This document shows, one piece after another, positions 9,801 through 16,897 of a stretch of 26,204 bases of DNA. Each line of letters starts with the position of its first letter. Position 1 is the first letter of the stretch. Source of the stretch: Bacteriovoracaceae bacterium UBA4573 (lineage in GTDB: Bacteria > Bdellovibrionota > UBA1018 > UBA923); NCBI GenBank assembly GCA_002387735.1, contig DGKJ01000099.1:1-26204 (forward strand), in the 5' to 3' direction. The notes beneath the pieces were generated by a model. That model was not told the origin of the DNA. It did not search any database and saw only the letters and a program-made list of their open reading frames with translations. Position numbers and translations under genes: made by a program.

Positions 9801-11279
9801 CGAAATCAAATTCGCGAGTGTATCGCGATCCATGTCGTCTGGAGCATTAAGAAAATATAAAAGATTTGCAATAATTCGCCGATCACTTCGTGAAAGTTCT
9901 GCTAGTCCGTTTGCCAAGTGACTCGCCGGCGATACGTCTGAAAGATCCCCCAACCAGTTGATAAGAAATTTTCGAAAACGGTGTCGATCGAGGTTCGAGC
10001 GTGCCCCGAATTCGTCGCCCACCCGCAAACCCTGAACAAAATGAGCCACGGTTACCAACATATGTTCGTCGCGCGCGGCGCCCCCCCGCGATCTTCCGGC
10101 CAACTCGGGATCCGCCAATTCCCGTAAAACGCCCATGAGTTGGTCAAATTCAGCGGGATAATCACACATGCCAGAAGCCAATTTTAGCTTGGTCATGTTT
10201 TCGCGCACTACCCACGAAGGCACCAGCAGTGGGTCTCGGGAAACCAGTTGATCCATCGTATAGAGGTTGGCGTTTGGAATTTCTTTGGTATCTCCGAGGC
10301 ATCGAATGGGGCGATTCATGACACCGAACAATTTAGTTAGTCGCTGCAAAACATCGCGTCGCTCACGAGTTAAAAAGGCTACAAACGCTTCCATCGATGC
10401 GATTTGATGATCCAAGCTCAAGCGAGGACGATCGGCGCAATCACCGGGGCGCGCACCTTCGCATTCGTCATAATAAAAATGATCAAGCCCATAAAAGATC
10501 GATCGATCTGCGATTCCCTCGAGCAGTACGCTCAAAAGCTTCGGTTCTTTTGGATCTTGTTTAGCCTGAACATAAACGTGAACCTGTTCTACAATTTGAG
10601 CTAATGTTGGTCCGTCTTCAATTTCGGGCCGCAAACCGGTGACGATCTCCTGAAACGACGGCAATCCAACAGCACTTATTCCGACATCGAAACCTTTGGC
10701 AGTATTCGCAATGGCACCGGCACCGCTGTCCAACTCTTTAGTTAGCTGCGCAATTGTAGTTAATATTTCGGGATCAATCGATGGGTGATCCTGAATGTCT
10801 GGGTTCTGCCCGCCCAGCTGAATTGCCTTTAAAACACTCGAAAGGAAATCTGCATTTTCGAGAAACGAGCCAGCACTTTTGAGCGTGCGATCTAGAACCC
10901 CGGCTGCGTCCATTTGATCGAGCGAAACTGTGACTTCTTTCAATCGATCTGGATTCGTCAGAAGTTCTTTGTTCACCACCGACACTAGGCCGAGGAGTTC
11001 GTCGTCACTGATCGAGTTTAGTAAATCTGAATAAGCTTGAATGGAGCCATTGGCGTTTAAACACCCCATTAGCCCGCGAGTGGACCGAACTGAGAGAGTT
11101 TCTTGCGAGAGATCAACCCCGAGACAGCCCTTATTAAAACTACCGTCACCGACGGCTTGATCGCTTTGGGTATCTCCGGTGAATAACGAGGAGGAACACC
11201 CGAATAGGGTGGCCGCTAAGATCAGTAGAAGGAACTGACAAACCTTTTTCTGGTCCCGATGCCCCATAACGCCCCGCAC
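6840..11279 (-). CDS. Giant lipoprotein (~1,470 residues), unknown function, next to moxR
   Basis: I do not recognise a named domain. The N-terminus is a lipoprotein signal peptide with lipobox LFGC (lipidated Cys28 in the longest reading). The remaining ~1,450 residues are mostly helical and hydrophilic, with many short leucine-rich helices that suggest an alpha-solenoid. A few cysteines occur in close pairs (for example DECEGARPGDC near 270-280), consistent with an exported protein with disulfides. Two starts are possible: GTG 11279 or ATG 11267. The ATG gives a shorter signal peptide (MGHRDQKKVCQFLLLIL) and has a GGGG stretch just upstream, so I slightly prefer it. The gene ends 30 nt before moxR on the same strand, so it may be a client or structural partner of the MoxR/Bat system. 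The ORF is intact. Confidence 0.82.
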   Translation of the reverse strand: MRGVMGHRDQKKVCQFLLLILAATLFGCSSSLFTGDTQSDQAVGDGSFNKGCLGVDLSQETLSVRSTRGLMGCLNANGSIQAYSDLLNSISDDELLGLVSVVNKELLTNPDRLKEVTVSLDQMDAAGVLDRTLKSAGSFLENADFLSSVLKAIQLGGQNPDIQDHPSIDPEILTTIAQLTKELDSGAGAIANTAKGFDVGISAVGLPSFQEIVTGLRPEIEDGPTLAQIVEQVHVYVQAKQDPKEPKLLSVLLEGIADRSIFYGLDHFYYDECEGARPGDCADRPRLSLDHQIASMEAFVAFLTRERRDVLQRLTKLFGVMNRPIRCLGDTKEIPNANLYTMDQLVSRDPLLVPSWVVRENMTKLKLASGMCDYPAEFDQLMGVLRELADPELAGRSRGGAARDEHMLVTVAHFVQGLRVGDEFGARSNLDRHRFRKFLINWLGDLSDVSPASHLANGLAELSRSDRRIIANLLYFLNAPDDMDRDTLANLISVLLKPRSELSGQSIYQVVSGVVTRLDSSTVYDVVKTLPHYIRSEQALLEPLLSANRDAFHMNDAHPFVNLVLAVGKNADTTYRPFFETLFAVAGRSQNELKNAFALTAKMAKNGSLKELLKGLLLPFRMTARQSAVNPNLRSIPPVRKRSNIDHRRSVAQAKAWDPTPPYWPWEHDAILACHQMNIENPLTPPLPNSPGYGPWASEINQYGACVDVGRNAGGQTAAMREFIEYGLNKKIGNQSAIGFIIDLAADFVRTDVQLKHVYDELSDLLINNKTFQDIVKFHETMVFALHSKYGPHAMSVVQGFLRTLPIVNQTNSTGQDRVQPLLNIAAKVIESPSAPGAAVLVYDLLDEAEKRPAPTIAPKVIPRSFPVNLNNEIVVARAIELLNQVEKTKTDTERQRRLNEMFNEYLGYVKSDERRWEYRNATEFKSSLKPLLDEIAKGSRIEWILAFMHYLESDPYDPKWWEGWFHRLSSRVFPIAYQYPGEAKRVRLVNYLDLLELIVTDANFTLKEVGQTLSFLDGLILKESDVSAVRHLSKLGRYQDGQDMTPWVNELHTEIEIFNSVPVIPILGDPLKPEVRRRLFNLENVAFVVKHLNQSEETITAPDGRRLVRNDLGVLRDLFKMLNSSMPVDQRLNYNREHALSVVTSLTEFGLLRMIGRNIWVYDENGRKIAVGLNSILKTLRDVAVQKTAVGRETNKDTLALLDHLLRKDVKPGVDPARATFDERYMFIGKFIDQYFAWVQNDQCSAPPAHAAFKCSTAAIKSATYGLASFSADANNPLDLSKVLRAVISNQYTTFLGRNLDVLEDLIATPKAAGFFSGLERAADNENNRAQAYSDLLNITRTSLKDMALSNAINTHHAVSIVKDLKEDAQNRWDKAVATLDSMKADPAYQRHREEVLEPIMKSVVHWLPEKTALRPRLQTYLANHLRNGKTREIVRFGAQECVDDRSYSKIKFIGEPTYVSGYQDFLEDLRAGLQDIH

Positions 11280-11337
11280 ATAGATTTACCGTGAATCGAG
11301 AGCGGGAGTCAATGAGCGGGGCAATAAACCGAATTAG

Positions 11338-11871
11338 TTAGAAGCTTACGCCCAGACCCGCACCAATTCCGATAAATTCTTCGCGATTAACCTGATAGTA
11401 AGTCGCTTCGGTTACGAAGTATGACTTCTGAGTAAGGTGTACGCGAATTCCAGTACCTGCAAGCGGGGTTACTGTAAACTGGCGGGTGGCTTTGTCGGAG
11501 TAGCCACCTATTCCACCTTTTACGTACAGCCATTCAACTGGCGCCAAACGAAGGTCGGCGCCCACTAAAAAATTTTTGGAGCGAGCGGTGTAAATACCCT
11601 GAAAGTCGAGTCCAACCCAGTCCGTAAACATCCCTCCAATACTGAACCGAGGTGCAGTATCGGTGGCCTGGTCGGGTTGGGTACCACGAAGGTAGTTAAT
11701 TGTAAGATCCATGAGAAGTTCGTTATTCGATGAAGACCGACTATAAGAACTTGAGGAGTAGCTATCATCCGACGAAGAACTCATGACTTGGGCGCCTCTT
11801 TTTTTTGCCGCCATTCCGGATTCGGCCCACCCCATTGCGATCAATATCAAGAGAATCGAAAGTTTTTTCAT
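11338..11871 (-). CDS. Small outer-membrane beta-barrel-like protein
   Basis: 177 residues from ATG 11871. This start is preferred to the upstream GTG 11904 because AGAGGG lies 6 nt before it and it begins directly with a signal peptide (MKKLSILLILIAMGW...AESGMAA). A serine-rich low-complexity stretch follows (SSSSDDSYSSSSYSRSSSN). After it come alternating beta strands such as FSIGGMFTDWVGLDFQGIY and LYVKGGIGGYSD. The protein ends in GAGLGVSF, and a terminal phenylalanine is typical of outer-membrane barrel proteins. The size suggests about eight strands, in the style of OmpA or OmpW barrels. It lies 58 nt upstream of the giant lipoprotein on the same strand and may start that transcript. 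No specific function can be assigned. Confidence 0.75.
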   Translation of the reverse strand: MKKLSILLILIAMGWAESGMAAKKRGAQVMSSSSDDSYSSSSYSRSSSNNELLMDLTINYLRGTQPDQATDTAPRFSIGGMFTDWVGLDFQGIYTARSKNFLVGADLRLAPVEWLYVKGGIGGYSDKATRQFTVTPLAGTGIRVHLTQKSYFVTEATYYQVNREEFIGIGAGLGVSF

Positions 11872-11921
11872 GTCTTGCCCTCTAGCAAATGAACCCACGG
11901 CCAACTCTCTCTTAGAATAGC

Positions 11922-11956
11922 GCCTCTAAAAGTTTCTGATAGAGGCAAGATTTGCC
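11922..11956. promoter_or_regulatory. Two adjoining inverted repeats in a divergent intergenic region
   Basis: The region between the minus-strand barrel protein and the plus-strand phasin-like gene carries a perfect 7-bp inverted repeat. Its arms are GCCTCTA at 11922-11928 and TAGAGGC at 11940-11946, with an 11-nt spacer. A second repeat overlaps it: GGCAA at 11944-11948 and TTGCC at 11952-11956. The position between divergent genes fits an operator or overlapping control elements. I could not identify a convincing -35/-10 pair for either direction beyond TAAAAT at 11962-11967. Confidence 0.4.
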
Positions 11957-12006
11957 CTTTGTAAAATGGGTTAAATCGGACGATGATCACTGACACAGGT
12001 GAAAAT

Positions 12007-12306
12007 ATGAATACAAAGACAAAAGAAACTTTGGACAAAATCCTAGGCCAGGCGAAGGAATCGGTAAAAGTGCTCGAACTTCTCCAACACGAAGCCGTTT
12101 CCAGAGCGAAATCGGTCGTAGCTAACCTACCTAACGAAAAAATCGCAGAAGCTTTTCGAAAAATGGGTTTTGCTACTCGGGCTGAAGTGGAAGCTTTGGA
12201 ACAAAAAGTCGAAACCTTGGCTGAAGAAGTAGCGACACTAACGTCGAAACTTCAGCAAAAAAAAAGCCCTAAAGACCGCACTAAAGACCAGGAATCCTCG
12301 ATTTAA
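12007..12306 (+). CDS. Small coiled-coil protein, phasin/PhaF-like
   Basis: 99 residues from ATG 12007. It is preferred over ATG 11983 because AGGTGA precedes it closely. The protein is fully helical: an N-terminal helix (ETLDKILGQAKESVKVLELL), a middle NLPNEKIAEAFRKMGF, then a heptad-like coiled coil (EVEALEQKVETLAEEVATL) and a basic tail. The pattern of a helix, then (G)FATRAEVEALxxKV, then a coiled coil, is that of short phasin/PhaF and UbiK-like accessory proteins. These associate with polyhydroxyalkanoate granules or with lipid-linked complexes. I cannot choose between these. The stop codon overlaps that of convergent dnaB. Confidence 0.7.
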   Translation: MNTKTKETLDKILGQAKESVKVLELLQHEAVSRAKSVVANLPNEKIAEAFRKMGFATRAEVEALEQKVETLAEEVATLTSKLQQKKSPKDRTKDQESSI

Positions 12307-13871
12307 AAATTAGGTAGATCGAGAGGACCTTTTTTAGGTGTGGGTATCAATCCCTGGTCACGAAGATCGAGGCCCGGGGATTTCGCGCGACCGGAAGAAC
12401 CCGAATCAGCACTAAACGACTGCCCTTGTTGCGCCATGGTTGAGTCTTGCGAGTAATAGTCTGGTGCTAAATTTCCGAAAGCCGTGAATTCGGCTTGCCA
12501 TGAAAGCCGTACAGTACCCACACTGCCTGCGCGGTGTTTGGCGAGAATCAGTTCGGCAATGCCTTTATCTTCGGTTTCCTTGTTATAAACTTCGTCGCGA
12601 TACACAAAAGCCACGATATCGGCATCTTGCTCGATCGCGCCCGATTCCCGTAAATCACTGAGCATGGGTCGTTTGTCAGGGCGACTTTCCACGCTTCGGT
12701 TGAGCTGAGAGAGGGCAATAACCGGAACCCGCAATTCCTTTGCCAACGCTTTTAGCGATCTAGAAATTTCCGAAATCTCGCGTTCCCGAGAATCGGCGCC
12801 TTTCATGCCCTTCGAATTCCCACGCATTAGTTGCAAATAATCCACAATAATTAGGTTCAGACCATGTTCGGTAACCAATCTTCGGCAACGCGAACGCATT
12901 TCCAACACCGTAATGGCAGGAGTGTCATCGATAAAAATTTTGGTCTCGCCTAAAATACCAGCTGCTTTTGTAAGAGCTTTCCAGTCGCGATCTTGCAATC
13001 GACCGACTTTCAGACGCGACGATTCAACTTTTGCAACGCTAGCTAAAAATCTAAATCCAAGTTCTTCTTTTGACATTTCCAGCGAAAACAATGCGACAGA
13101 GGCTTTACCTTGAAGGGCCGCATTTTCAGCTAAATTTAACACCAGCGAGGTTTTACCCATCGCAGGACGACCTGCAACAATCACCAAGTTCCCCGGGTGC
13201 AGCCCAGAGGTCATGCGGTCAAGTTCGGTGAATCCAGTCGGTAGCCCGGTAACAGTCGCTTTTTTTTGCGCCAACTCTTCGATGGACTGCATATTTTCCA
13301 TCAAAATCTGTTTAATGCCTACGAAGCTTTGTCGCAGTTTGGAGTCTGTAACCTCAAACACCGCCTTCTCGGCGTGATCCAAAAACTCCTCAACGTCGTC
13401 CACACCACTAAAGGCAGTTCCTACCAACTCGTTAGCAGTTGATATGAGACGGCGAAGTATCGCCTTCTCTTTGACGATTTTCGAATAATGAGTGATGTGT
13501 GCGCTACTATAAGCGTCTTCAAAAAGACCCGTTAAATAAGAGGAGCCGCCGACGAGATCAAAAGTTCCTCGATTTTTAAGTGTCGTCGTAAGAGTAACTA
13601 AATCAGCGGGTTCACTTCGTGCCGTGAGGTCCTGAATGGCTTCAAAAATTTTTCCGTGAGATTCACGATAAAAATCAATCGGCTGCAAACCAATGTCGAC
13701 CACTTTGGCGTATGCGGCTGAGTCGATCAGCAACGCACCGATTACCGAACGTTCAGCCTCTAGACTATGGGGCGGCACATGGCGCGAATCCGCAGAGTTT
13801 GTTCCGCTCGATGATCCTGTGCCAAACGAAGGTGCACCGCCATAACGGTTGTCCTCGTCACCAAACTCCAT
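12303..13871 (-). CDS. dnaB: Replicative DNA helicase DnaB
   Basis: 522 residues, slightly longer than usual because of a Gly/Ser-rich ~32-residue N-terminal extension before the canonical PPHSLEAERSVIGALL. The N-terminal primase-interacting domain (about 33-180) is followed by the RecA-like motor. Walker A is GRPAMGKT (234-241) and Walker B is VDYLQL (343-348). The DnaB SQLNRSVE and LSDLRESGAIEQDAD motifs are present, as is the KHRAGSVG arginine-finger region. No intein interrupts it. It unwinds the template at the replication fork as a hexameric ring. The gene is last in the S6-S18-DUF2232-L9 operon, 47 nt after rplI, an arrangement found in many bacteria. Confidence 0.97.
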   Translation of the reverse strand: MEFGDEDNRYGGAPSFGTGSSSGTNSADSRHVPPHSLEAERSVIGALLIDSAAYAKVVDIGLQPIDFYRESHGKIFEAIQDLTARSEPADLVTLTTTLKNRGTFDLVGGSSYLTGLFEDAYSSAHITHYSKIVKEKAILRRLISTANELVGTAFSGVDDVEEFLDHAEKAVFEVTDSKLRQSFVGIKQILMENMQSIEELAQKKATVTGLPTGFTELDRMTSGLHPGNLVIVAGRPAMGKTSLVLNLAENAALQGKASVALFSLEMSKEELGFRFLASVAKVESSRLKVGRLQDRDWKALTKAAGILGETKIFIDDTPAITVLEMRSRCRRLVTEHGLNLIIVDYLQLMRGNSKGMKGADSREREISEISRSLKALAKELRVPVIALSQLNRSVESRPDKRPMLSDLRESGAIEQDADIVAFVYRDEVYNKETEDKGIAELILAKHRAGSVGTVRLSWQAEFTAFGNLAPDYYSQDSTMAQQGQSFSADSGSSGRAKSPGLDLRDQGLIPTPKKGPLDLPNF

Positions 13872-13918
13872 GGGTCCCCCGACTACCTGTTTTGAAAAAA
13901 GTTATTCGACCGAATTTT

Positions 13919-14368
13919 TTAAGCGTTATCGCCCACGACCCAAACTTTAACTTGAGCCGAAATTTCAGGTGAAAGTTTTACTTTCACAGTGGCCACTCCA
14001 GCCTGCTTAATTGGGTCATCAATTTGAACTTGTCGCTTATCAATAACATAGCCGCCCTTCGCAAGTGCTGCAGCAATGTCAGCCGCCGTTACTGAACCAA
14101 AGAGCTTGTCGTTTTCGCCGACTTTGCAACGAATGGTAACCGAATACGCTTCGAGCTTGGTAGCAAGTTCCGTTGCATCTTTGGTGTTCTTTTCGCGCTT
14201 ACGAGCGAGTGCGCGTTGGTGGTGTTCTAACGACTTAATGTTTTGTTCGTCGGCCAAATAAACCAGCTTTCGAGGCAACAAGAAGTTTCGAGCATATCCT
14301 TCCGATACCTTTACTACGTCGCCGATTTTTCCAAGATTATCGATATTTTCACGCAAAATAACTTTCAT
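13919..14368 (-). CDS. rplI: 50S ribosomal protein L9
   Basis: 149 residues, the normal length. The N-terminal signature MKVILRENIDNLGKIGDVV with SEGYARNFLLPRKLVYLA binds 23S rRNA. A long connecting helix (about 40-75) leads to the C-terminal domain with the typical TAADIAAAL and VKLSPEISAQVKVWVV stretches. The ATG has a near-perfect AGGAGG ribosome site 5 nt upstream (TTTTAGGAGGTTTTATG), as expected for a ribosomal protein. It sits between the DUF2232 membrane protein gene and dnaB on the same strand. Confidence 0.97.
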   Translation of the reverse strand: MKVILRENIDNLGKIGDVVKVSEGYARNFLLPRKLVYLADEQNIKSLEHHQRALARKREKNTKDATELATKLEAYSVTIRCKVGENDKLFGSVTAADIAAALAKGGYVIDKRQVQIDDPIKQAGVATVKVKLSPEISAQVKVWVVGDNA

Positions 14369-14389
14369 AAAACCTCCTAAAAACGCATT

Positions 14390-15355
14390 CTATGTATTCT
14401 TGATTTTCTCGCGAAAAGAAAACCAAAGGTCAAAAAAACCTAAACTAATAACAAGTGGTAACAAAATGGCTACCGCCACAATGTACCCTAAAACTCTCAA
14501 AACGCCCTTTAAGCCCCAAACGTCAAAAAGGTGGGTCGTAACAGCCAACCCATGAATGGCATAGATAGCCATTAACACTTTAAATAAATTTAGCGCTACA
14601 TCGGTAACAACGCCTACCTCATAGACTAGAAAAAATCCCGCTACGATCGTTGGCCAAACCAGGTTCTCTGGCGCTTTCCATTTCTTAAAAAAGTCCTCAC
14701 CCAGTCCTAACTCTTGCCGAATTTCCGCAAAATTAAACTTCAGCGTGGCTAATAAGTTTCCAAGTACCAGCATTAAAAGCGTGATTGTAACCGCACCGGG
14801 AAACTCGTGAATAATATTTTTTTTGGTCATTTCCGGATCTACTAAAAACTTTTCTAGATCAGGGTTCGATACGCTCGATGTGGCCTTGTATTTTTCAACA
14901 CTCTTGGCGACTTGATTGACCATACTTCCCACAAACGAATCAAATTTTTTGATCGGATTCACTTTGTTGCGGTGGGAATAGCTTAGCAACAGTAGGGACG
15001 ACGCCAAAAACATCGCGCCAATCGAAGCCACCACTGCCCACTCCAGCTTCAATTTAAGCTTTAGTGATTCCGCCAATGTGATTGCCAGTACTACGCCAAC
15101 CACAAAAAAGAGCGCCGCATTCAATCGCCCGGAAAGTGACCAGACAATGGCGAGATTCGAAATGCCACACAGAATACCGATCACGCGCCCGTATCGCAAA
15201 CGTGCAAAGATCATCGGCAAAGCCGACAGCGGCAAAAACAAAACACTCAGGTGGAGCGCTGCGCCCAATAGAAAAGGCGCGAGCACCGCCAGGCGAAAAA
15301 ACGCCCGGTGGTGCCCATGCGCATGGTTCTGATTTAAAGAAGTAGCTTCACCCAT
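14390..15355 (-). CDS. DUF2232 (YybS-like) integral membrane protein
   Basis: 321 residues with about seven to eight hydrophobic helices (for example LAVLAPFLLGAALHLSVLF, LFFVVGVVLAITLAE, VVASIGAMFLASSLLLL, VGVVTDVALNLFKVLMAI, VLGYIVAVAILLPLVI). A cytosolic-looking histidine-rich N-terminus (NQNHAHGHH) could bind metal. Membrane proteins of the DUF2232/YybS group are commonly encoded between rpsR and rplI, and this position supports the call more than any motif does. The ATG lies 11 nt after the rpsR stop and lacks a clear ribosome binding site, so translation may depend on coupling with rpsR. The function is unknown. Confidence 0.8.
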   Translation of the reverse strand: MGEATSLNQNHAHGHHRAFFRLAVLAPFLLGAALHLSVLFLPLSALPMIFARLRYGRVIGILCGISNLAIVWSLSGRLNAALFFVVGVVLAITLAESLKLKLKLEWAVVASIGAMFLASSLLLLSYSHRNKVNPIKKFDSFVGSMVNQVAKSVEKYKATSSVSNPDLEKFLVDPEMTKKNIIHEFPGAVTITLLMLVLGNLLATLKFNFAEIRQELGLGEDFFKKWKAPENLVWPTIVAGFFLVYEVGVVTDVALNLFKVLMAIYAIHGLAVTTHLFDVWGLKGVLRVLGYIVAVAILLPLVISLGFFDLWFSFREKIKNT

Positions 15356-15366
15356 GGGGTTGCTGC

Positions 15367-15705
15367 TTAACGAGCGTCGTAACCGCCGCTGCTAAAACCG
15401 ATATAACCAACCAACGCAAGGTTTCTGGCCCGCTTGATTGCAGTGGTTAATTTACGTTGGTGAAGCGCACAGGTTCCGGAAATACGACGAGGAACGATTT
15501 TGCCACGTTCCATCATGTAGGACTGCATCATTCGAGCGTCTTTATAGTCCATGATATATTCGTTATCCGCGCAAAAACGACAAACCTTCTTGCGACTAAA
15601 CGAACGGCGACCACGGCCTTCGCCGTCTTTGCCTTCATCTCTTCCGCCGCCAAAATCCTTGTCATTGTCTCGGTCACGGTCTCTGTAATTGTCACGATCT
15701 CTCAT
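15367..15705 (-). CDS. rpsR: 30S ribosomal protein S18, zinc-binding (C+) form with charged N-terminal extension
   Basis: 112 residues. The core from about residue 38 is canonical (RGKIVPRRISGTCALHQRKL, AIKRARNLALVGYI). Zinc ligands typical of C+ S18 paralogues are all present: C42 and C45 in CRFC, C79, and H82. The first ~37 residues are unusual, a low-complexity Arg/Asp/Gly tract (RDRDNYRDRDRDNDKDFGGG) before the RRSFSRKK entry. GGAGA lies 8 nt before the ATG. S18 pairs with S6 on the platform of the 30S subunit, and the two genes are adjacent (34-nt gap). Confidence 0.96.
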   Translation of the reverse strand: MRDRDNYRDRDRDNDKDFGGGRDEGKDGEGRGRRSFSRKKVCRFCADNEYIMDYKDARMMQSYMMERGKIVPRRISGTCALHQRKLTTAIKRARNLALVGYIGFSSGGYDAR

Positions 15706-15739
15706 TGTAAAATCTCCAAATTTAAAAAAAGTAACTTAG

Positions 15740-16153
15740 TTATTCAGTAATAGGGGCAGCTGCGCTGACGGCCGCAGCGGGAAGCGGCACCGCTGTCGCA
15801 GCGATATTCGCAGTCGGTTTCCGCTTAAACGTTGCAGTGTCGATTTCGTCTGCAATCTTAACAGTTAAAAACCGAATGACTTGTTCATTGATGCGAAGGT
15901 TACGTTCCAACTCTGCGACAAGCGAGTTGTTACCGCTATATACTACGTGAGTGTAAACCCCACGCGTTTCTTTCTGAATAGGGTAAGCAAGACGGCGTCT
16001 GCCCCAGTCTTCAACAGCAACAACTTCGCCGCCATGGGCTTTGATGATACCTTTTAATTTTTCCAGGAAACTTCGAAGAGCGTCGTCGCCGGAATCCGGT
16101 TTAGAAATGTACGTTGTTTCGTACCCGATCGTTAGATTTGTGGACTTTTTCAT
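15740..16153 (-). CDS. rpsF: 30S ribosomal protein S6
   Basis: 137 residues. The ferredoxin-like S6 core covers about 9-105 (IGYETTYISKPDSGDD, VVAVEDWGRRRLAYPIQKE, VYTHVVYSG, INEQVIRFLTVKI). The C-terminal ~30 residues are an Ala/Pro-rich tail (AATAVPLPAAAVSAAAP). The ATG is preceded by AAGGAGG, 5 nt away. The gene heads the rpsF-rpsR-DUF2232-rplI-dnaB operon, and its leader carries several potential hairpins, described separately. Confidence 0.97.
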   Translation of the reverse strand: MKKSTNLTIGYETTYISKPDSGDDALRSFLEKLKGIIKAHGGEVVAVEDWGRRRLAYPIQKETRGVYTHVVYSGNNSLVAELERNLRINEQVIRFLTVKIADEIDTATFKRKPTANIAATAVPLPAAAVSAAAPITE

Positions 16154-16238
16154 AGTACCTCCTTATGGACTAACGGTCCCGCGCCAATTCGCGGAACAAG
16201 GAACGCCGAGGGTTAACACAACCTCCGGCCGGATTAAA
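16154..16238 (-). promoter_or_regulatory. Structured rpsF leader, candidate S6:S18 autoregulatory element
   Basis: The 85-nt gap upstream of rpsF can form three successive hairpins on the transcribed strand. The first is an imperfect stem of CCGGAGGTT with AACCCTCGG (16206-16228). The second is a perfect CCGCG-AATTGG-CGCGG hairpin (16179-16194). The third is GGAC-CGTTA-GTCC (16167-16179), whose loop presents a CCG trinucleotide, just before the AAGGAGG ribosome site. S6:S18 leaders are known to feature a hairpin presenting CCG. The match here is by eye and limited, so identity with that motif is inference. Confidence 0.4.
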
Positions 16239-16745
16239 CTATAAAGTCATTTCGGGGGTTACGAAATTCTCGTCTTCTAAGAAATCAATGACTTCATCCA
16301 TCGAGATATTGCCTGTTTCTCGCTCGCCCGACTCCCTAGGGAACCGTTCGTAGTTCTTCTGCAGCCACTCACGCGACGCACCCACCAAACAACCGACCTT
16401 CCAGGAGGAAGACTGGTTTTCGACGTCGTCACAAAATGCGTGAATCTGATCTACTTTCAAACTTACCTGAGAGCTTAGAAACCCCCGTTGTCCCTTAAGA
16501 CAGCCGGCCTTAAAGTCTTCTAAGTCATCGATTTTATTTAACTTTTTTGAGTTACTGGCGGTACTGCAAAATGAATTACAAGCTCTGCGGTCCGAGGGGT
16601 CAACATACTCTTCACTGCAAGCGGTGGTGGAAGTCGCCGTCGGACATCCGCTTGAAACAACCCCTACCAGGACCACCCCAACGATGCAAAAACCGCTAAG
16701 AACGCCGGGCGAAAATATTCTAAAAATTTGTGTCAGTTTTTTCAC
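16239..16745 (-). CDS. Small cysteine-rich lipoprotein
   Basis: 168 residues from GTG 16745. This start is preferred over ATG 16766 or 16796 because AAAAAGGGG lies 7 nt upstream and the protein then starts with a classic basic n-region (KKLTQIFRI). The signal peptide ends in lipobox VSSGC with lipidated C34. Six further cysteines (43, 56, 60, 82, 105, 119) lie in the mature part. It appears to contain an internal duplication, FC...FKAGCLKG (59-85) and FC...WKVGCLVG (104-122). The C-terminus is acidic (ISMDEVIDFLEDENF). No known family was recognised. It lies directly upstream of rpsF but is probably not functionally linked. It should be an envelope protein with three disulfides. Confidence 0.75.
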   Translation of the reverse strand: MKKLTQIFRIFSPGVLSGFCIVGVVLVGVVSSGCPTATSTTACSEEYVDPSDRRACNSFCSTASNSKKLNKIDDLEDFKAGCLKGQRGFLSSQVSLKVDQIHAFCDDVENQSSSWKVGCLVGASREWLQKNYERFPRESGERETGNISMDEVIDFLEDENFVTPEMTL

Positions 16746-16845
16746 GATGTACCCCTTTTTTGACATGGGGCAGGAGTAAATCATTTTGCGGTGCATTTCA
16801 ATCTAGGAGCTACGAATTTGGTGGGTTTTTGGTGGGGGCTTCAAA

Positions 16846-16897
16846 AACCGGCCTGTAGGGGCGTTTGAGTGGAGGGGACTAATCCTACAGGCCGGTT
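16846..16897 (-). terminator. Long perfect inverted repeat with U-run downstream of the HTH gene
   Basis: A perfect 14-bp inverted repeat has arms AACCGGCCTGTAGG at 16846-16859 and CCTACAGGCCGGTT at 16884-16897, separated by 24 nt. On the minus strand it is followed by a run of T, which fits an intrinsic terminator for the HTH gene ending at 16934. A second, shorter hairpin on the minus strand (CAAAGCG with CGTTTTG, about 16905-16925) lies between the stop codon and this repeat. The 24-nt loop is long for a terminator, so another role is possible. Confidence 0.5.

Noticed and set aside
13872..13921. Terminator hairpin between rplI and dnaB (ATTCGGTCGAAT with flanking A and T runs)
   Set aside because: The stem is only about 4 bp when a proper loop is allowed, and dnaB follows in the same operon.
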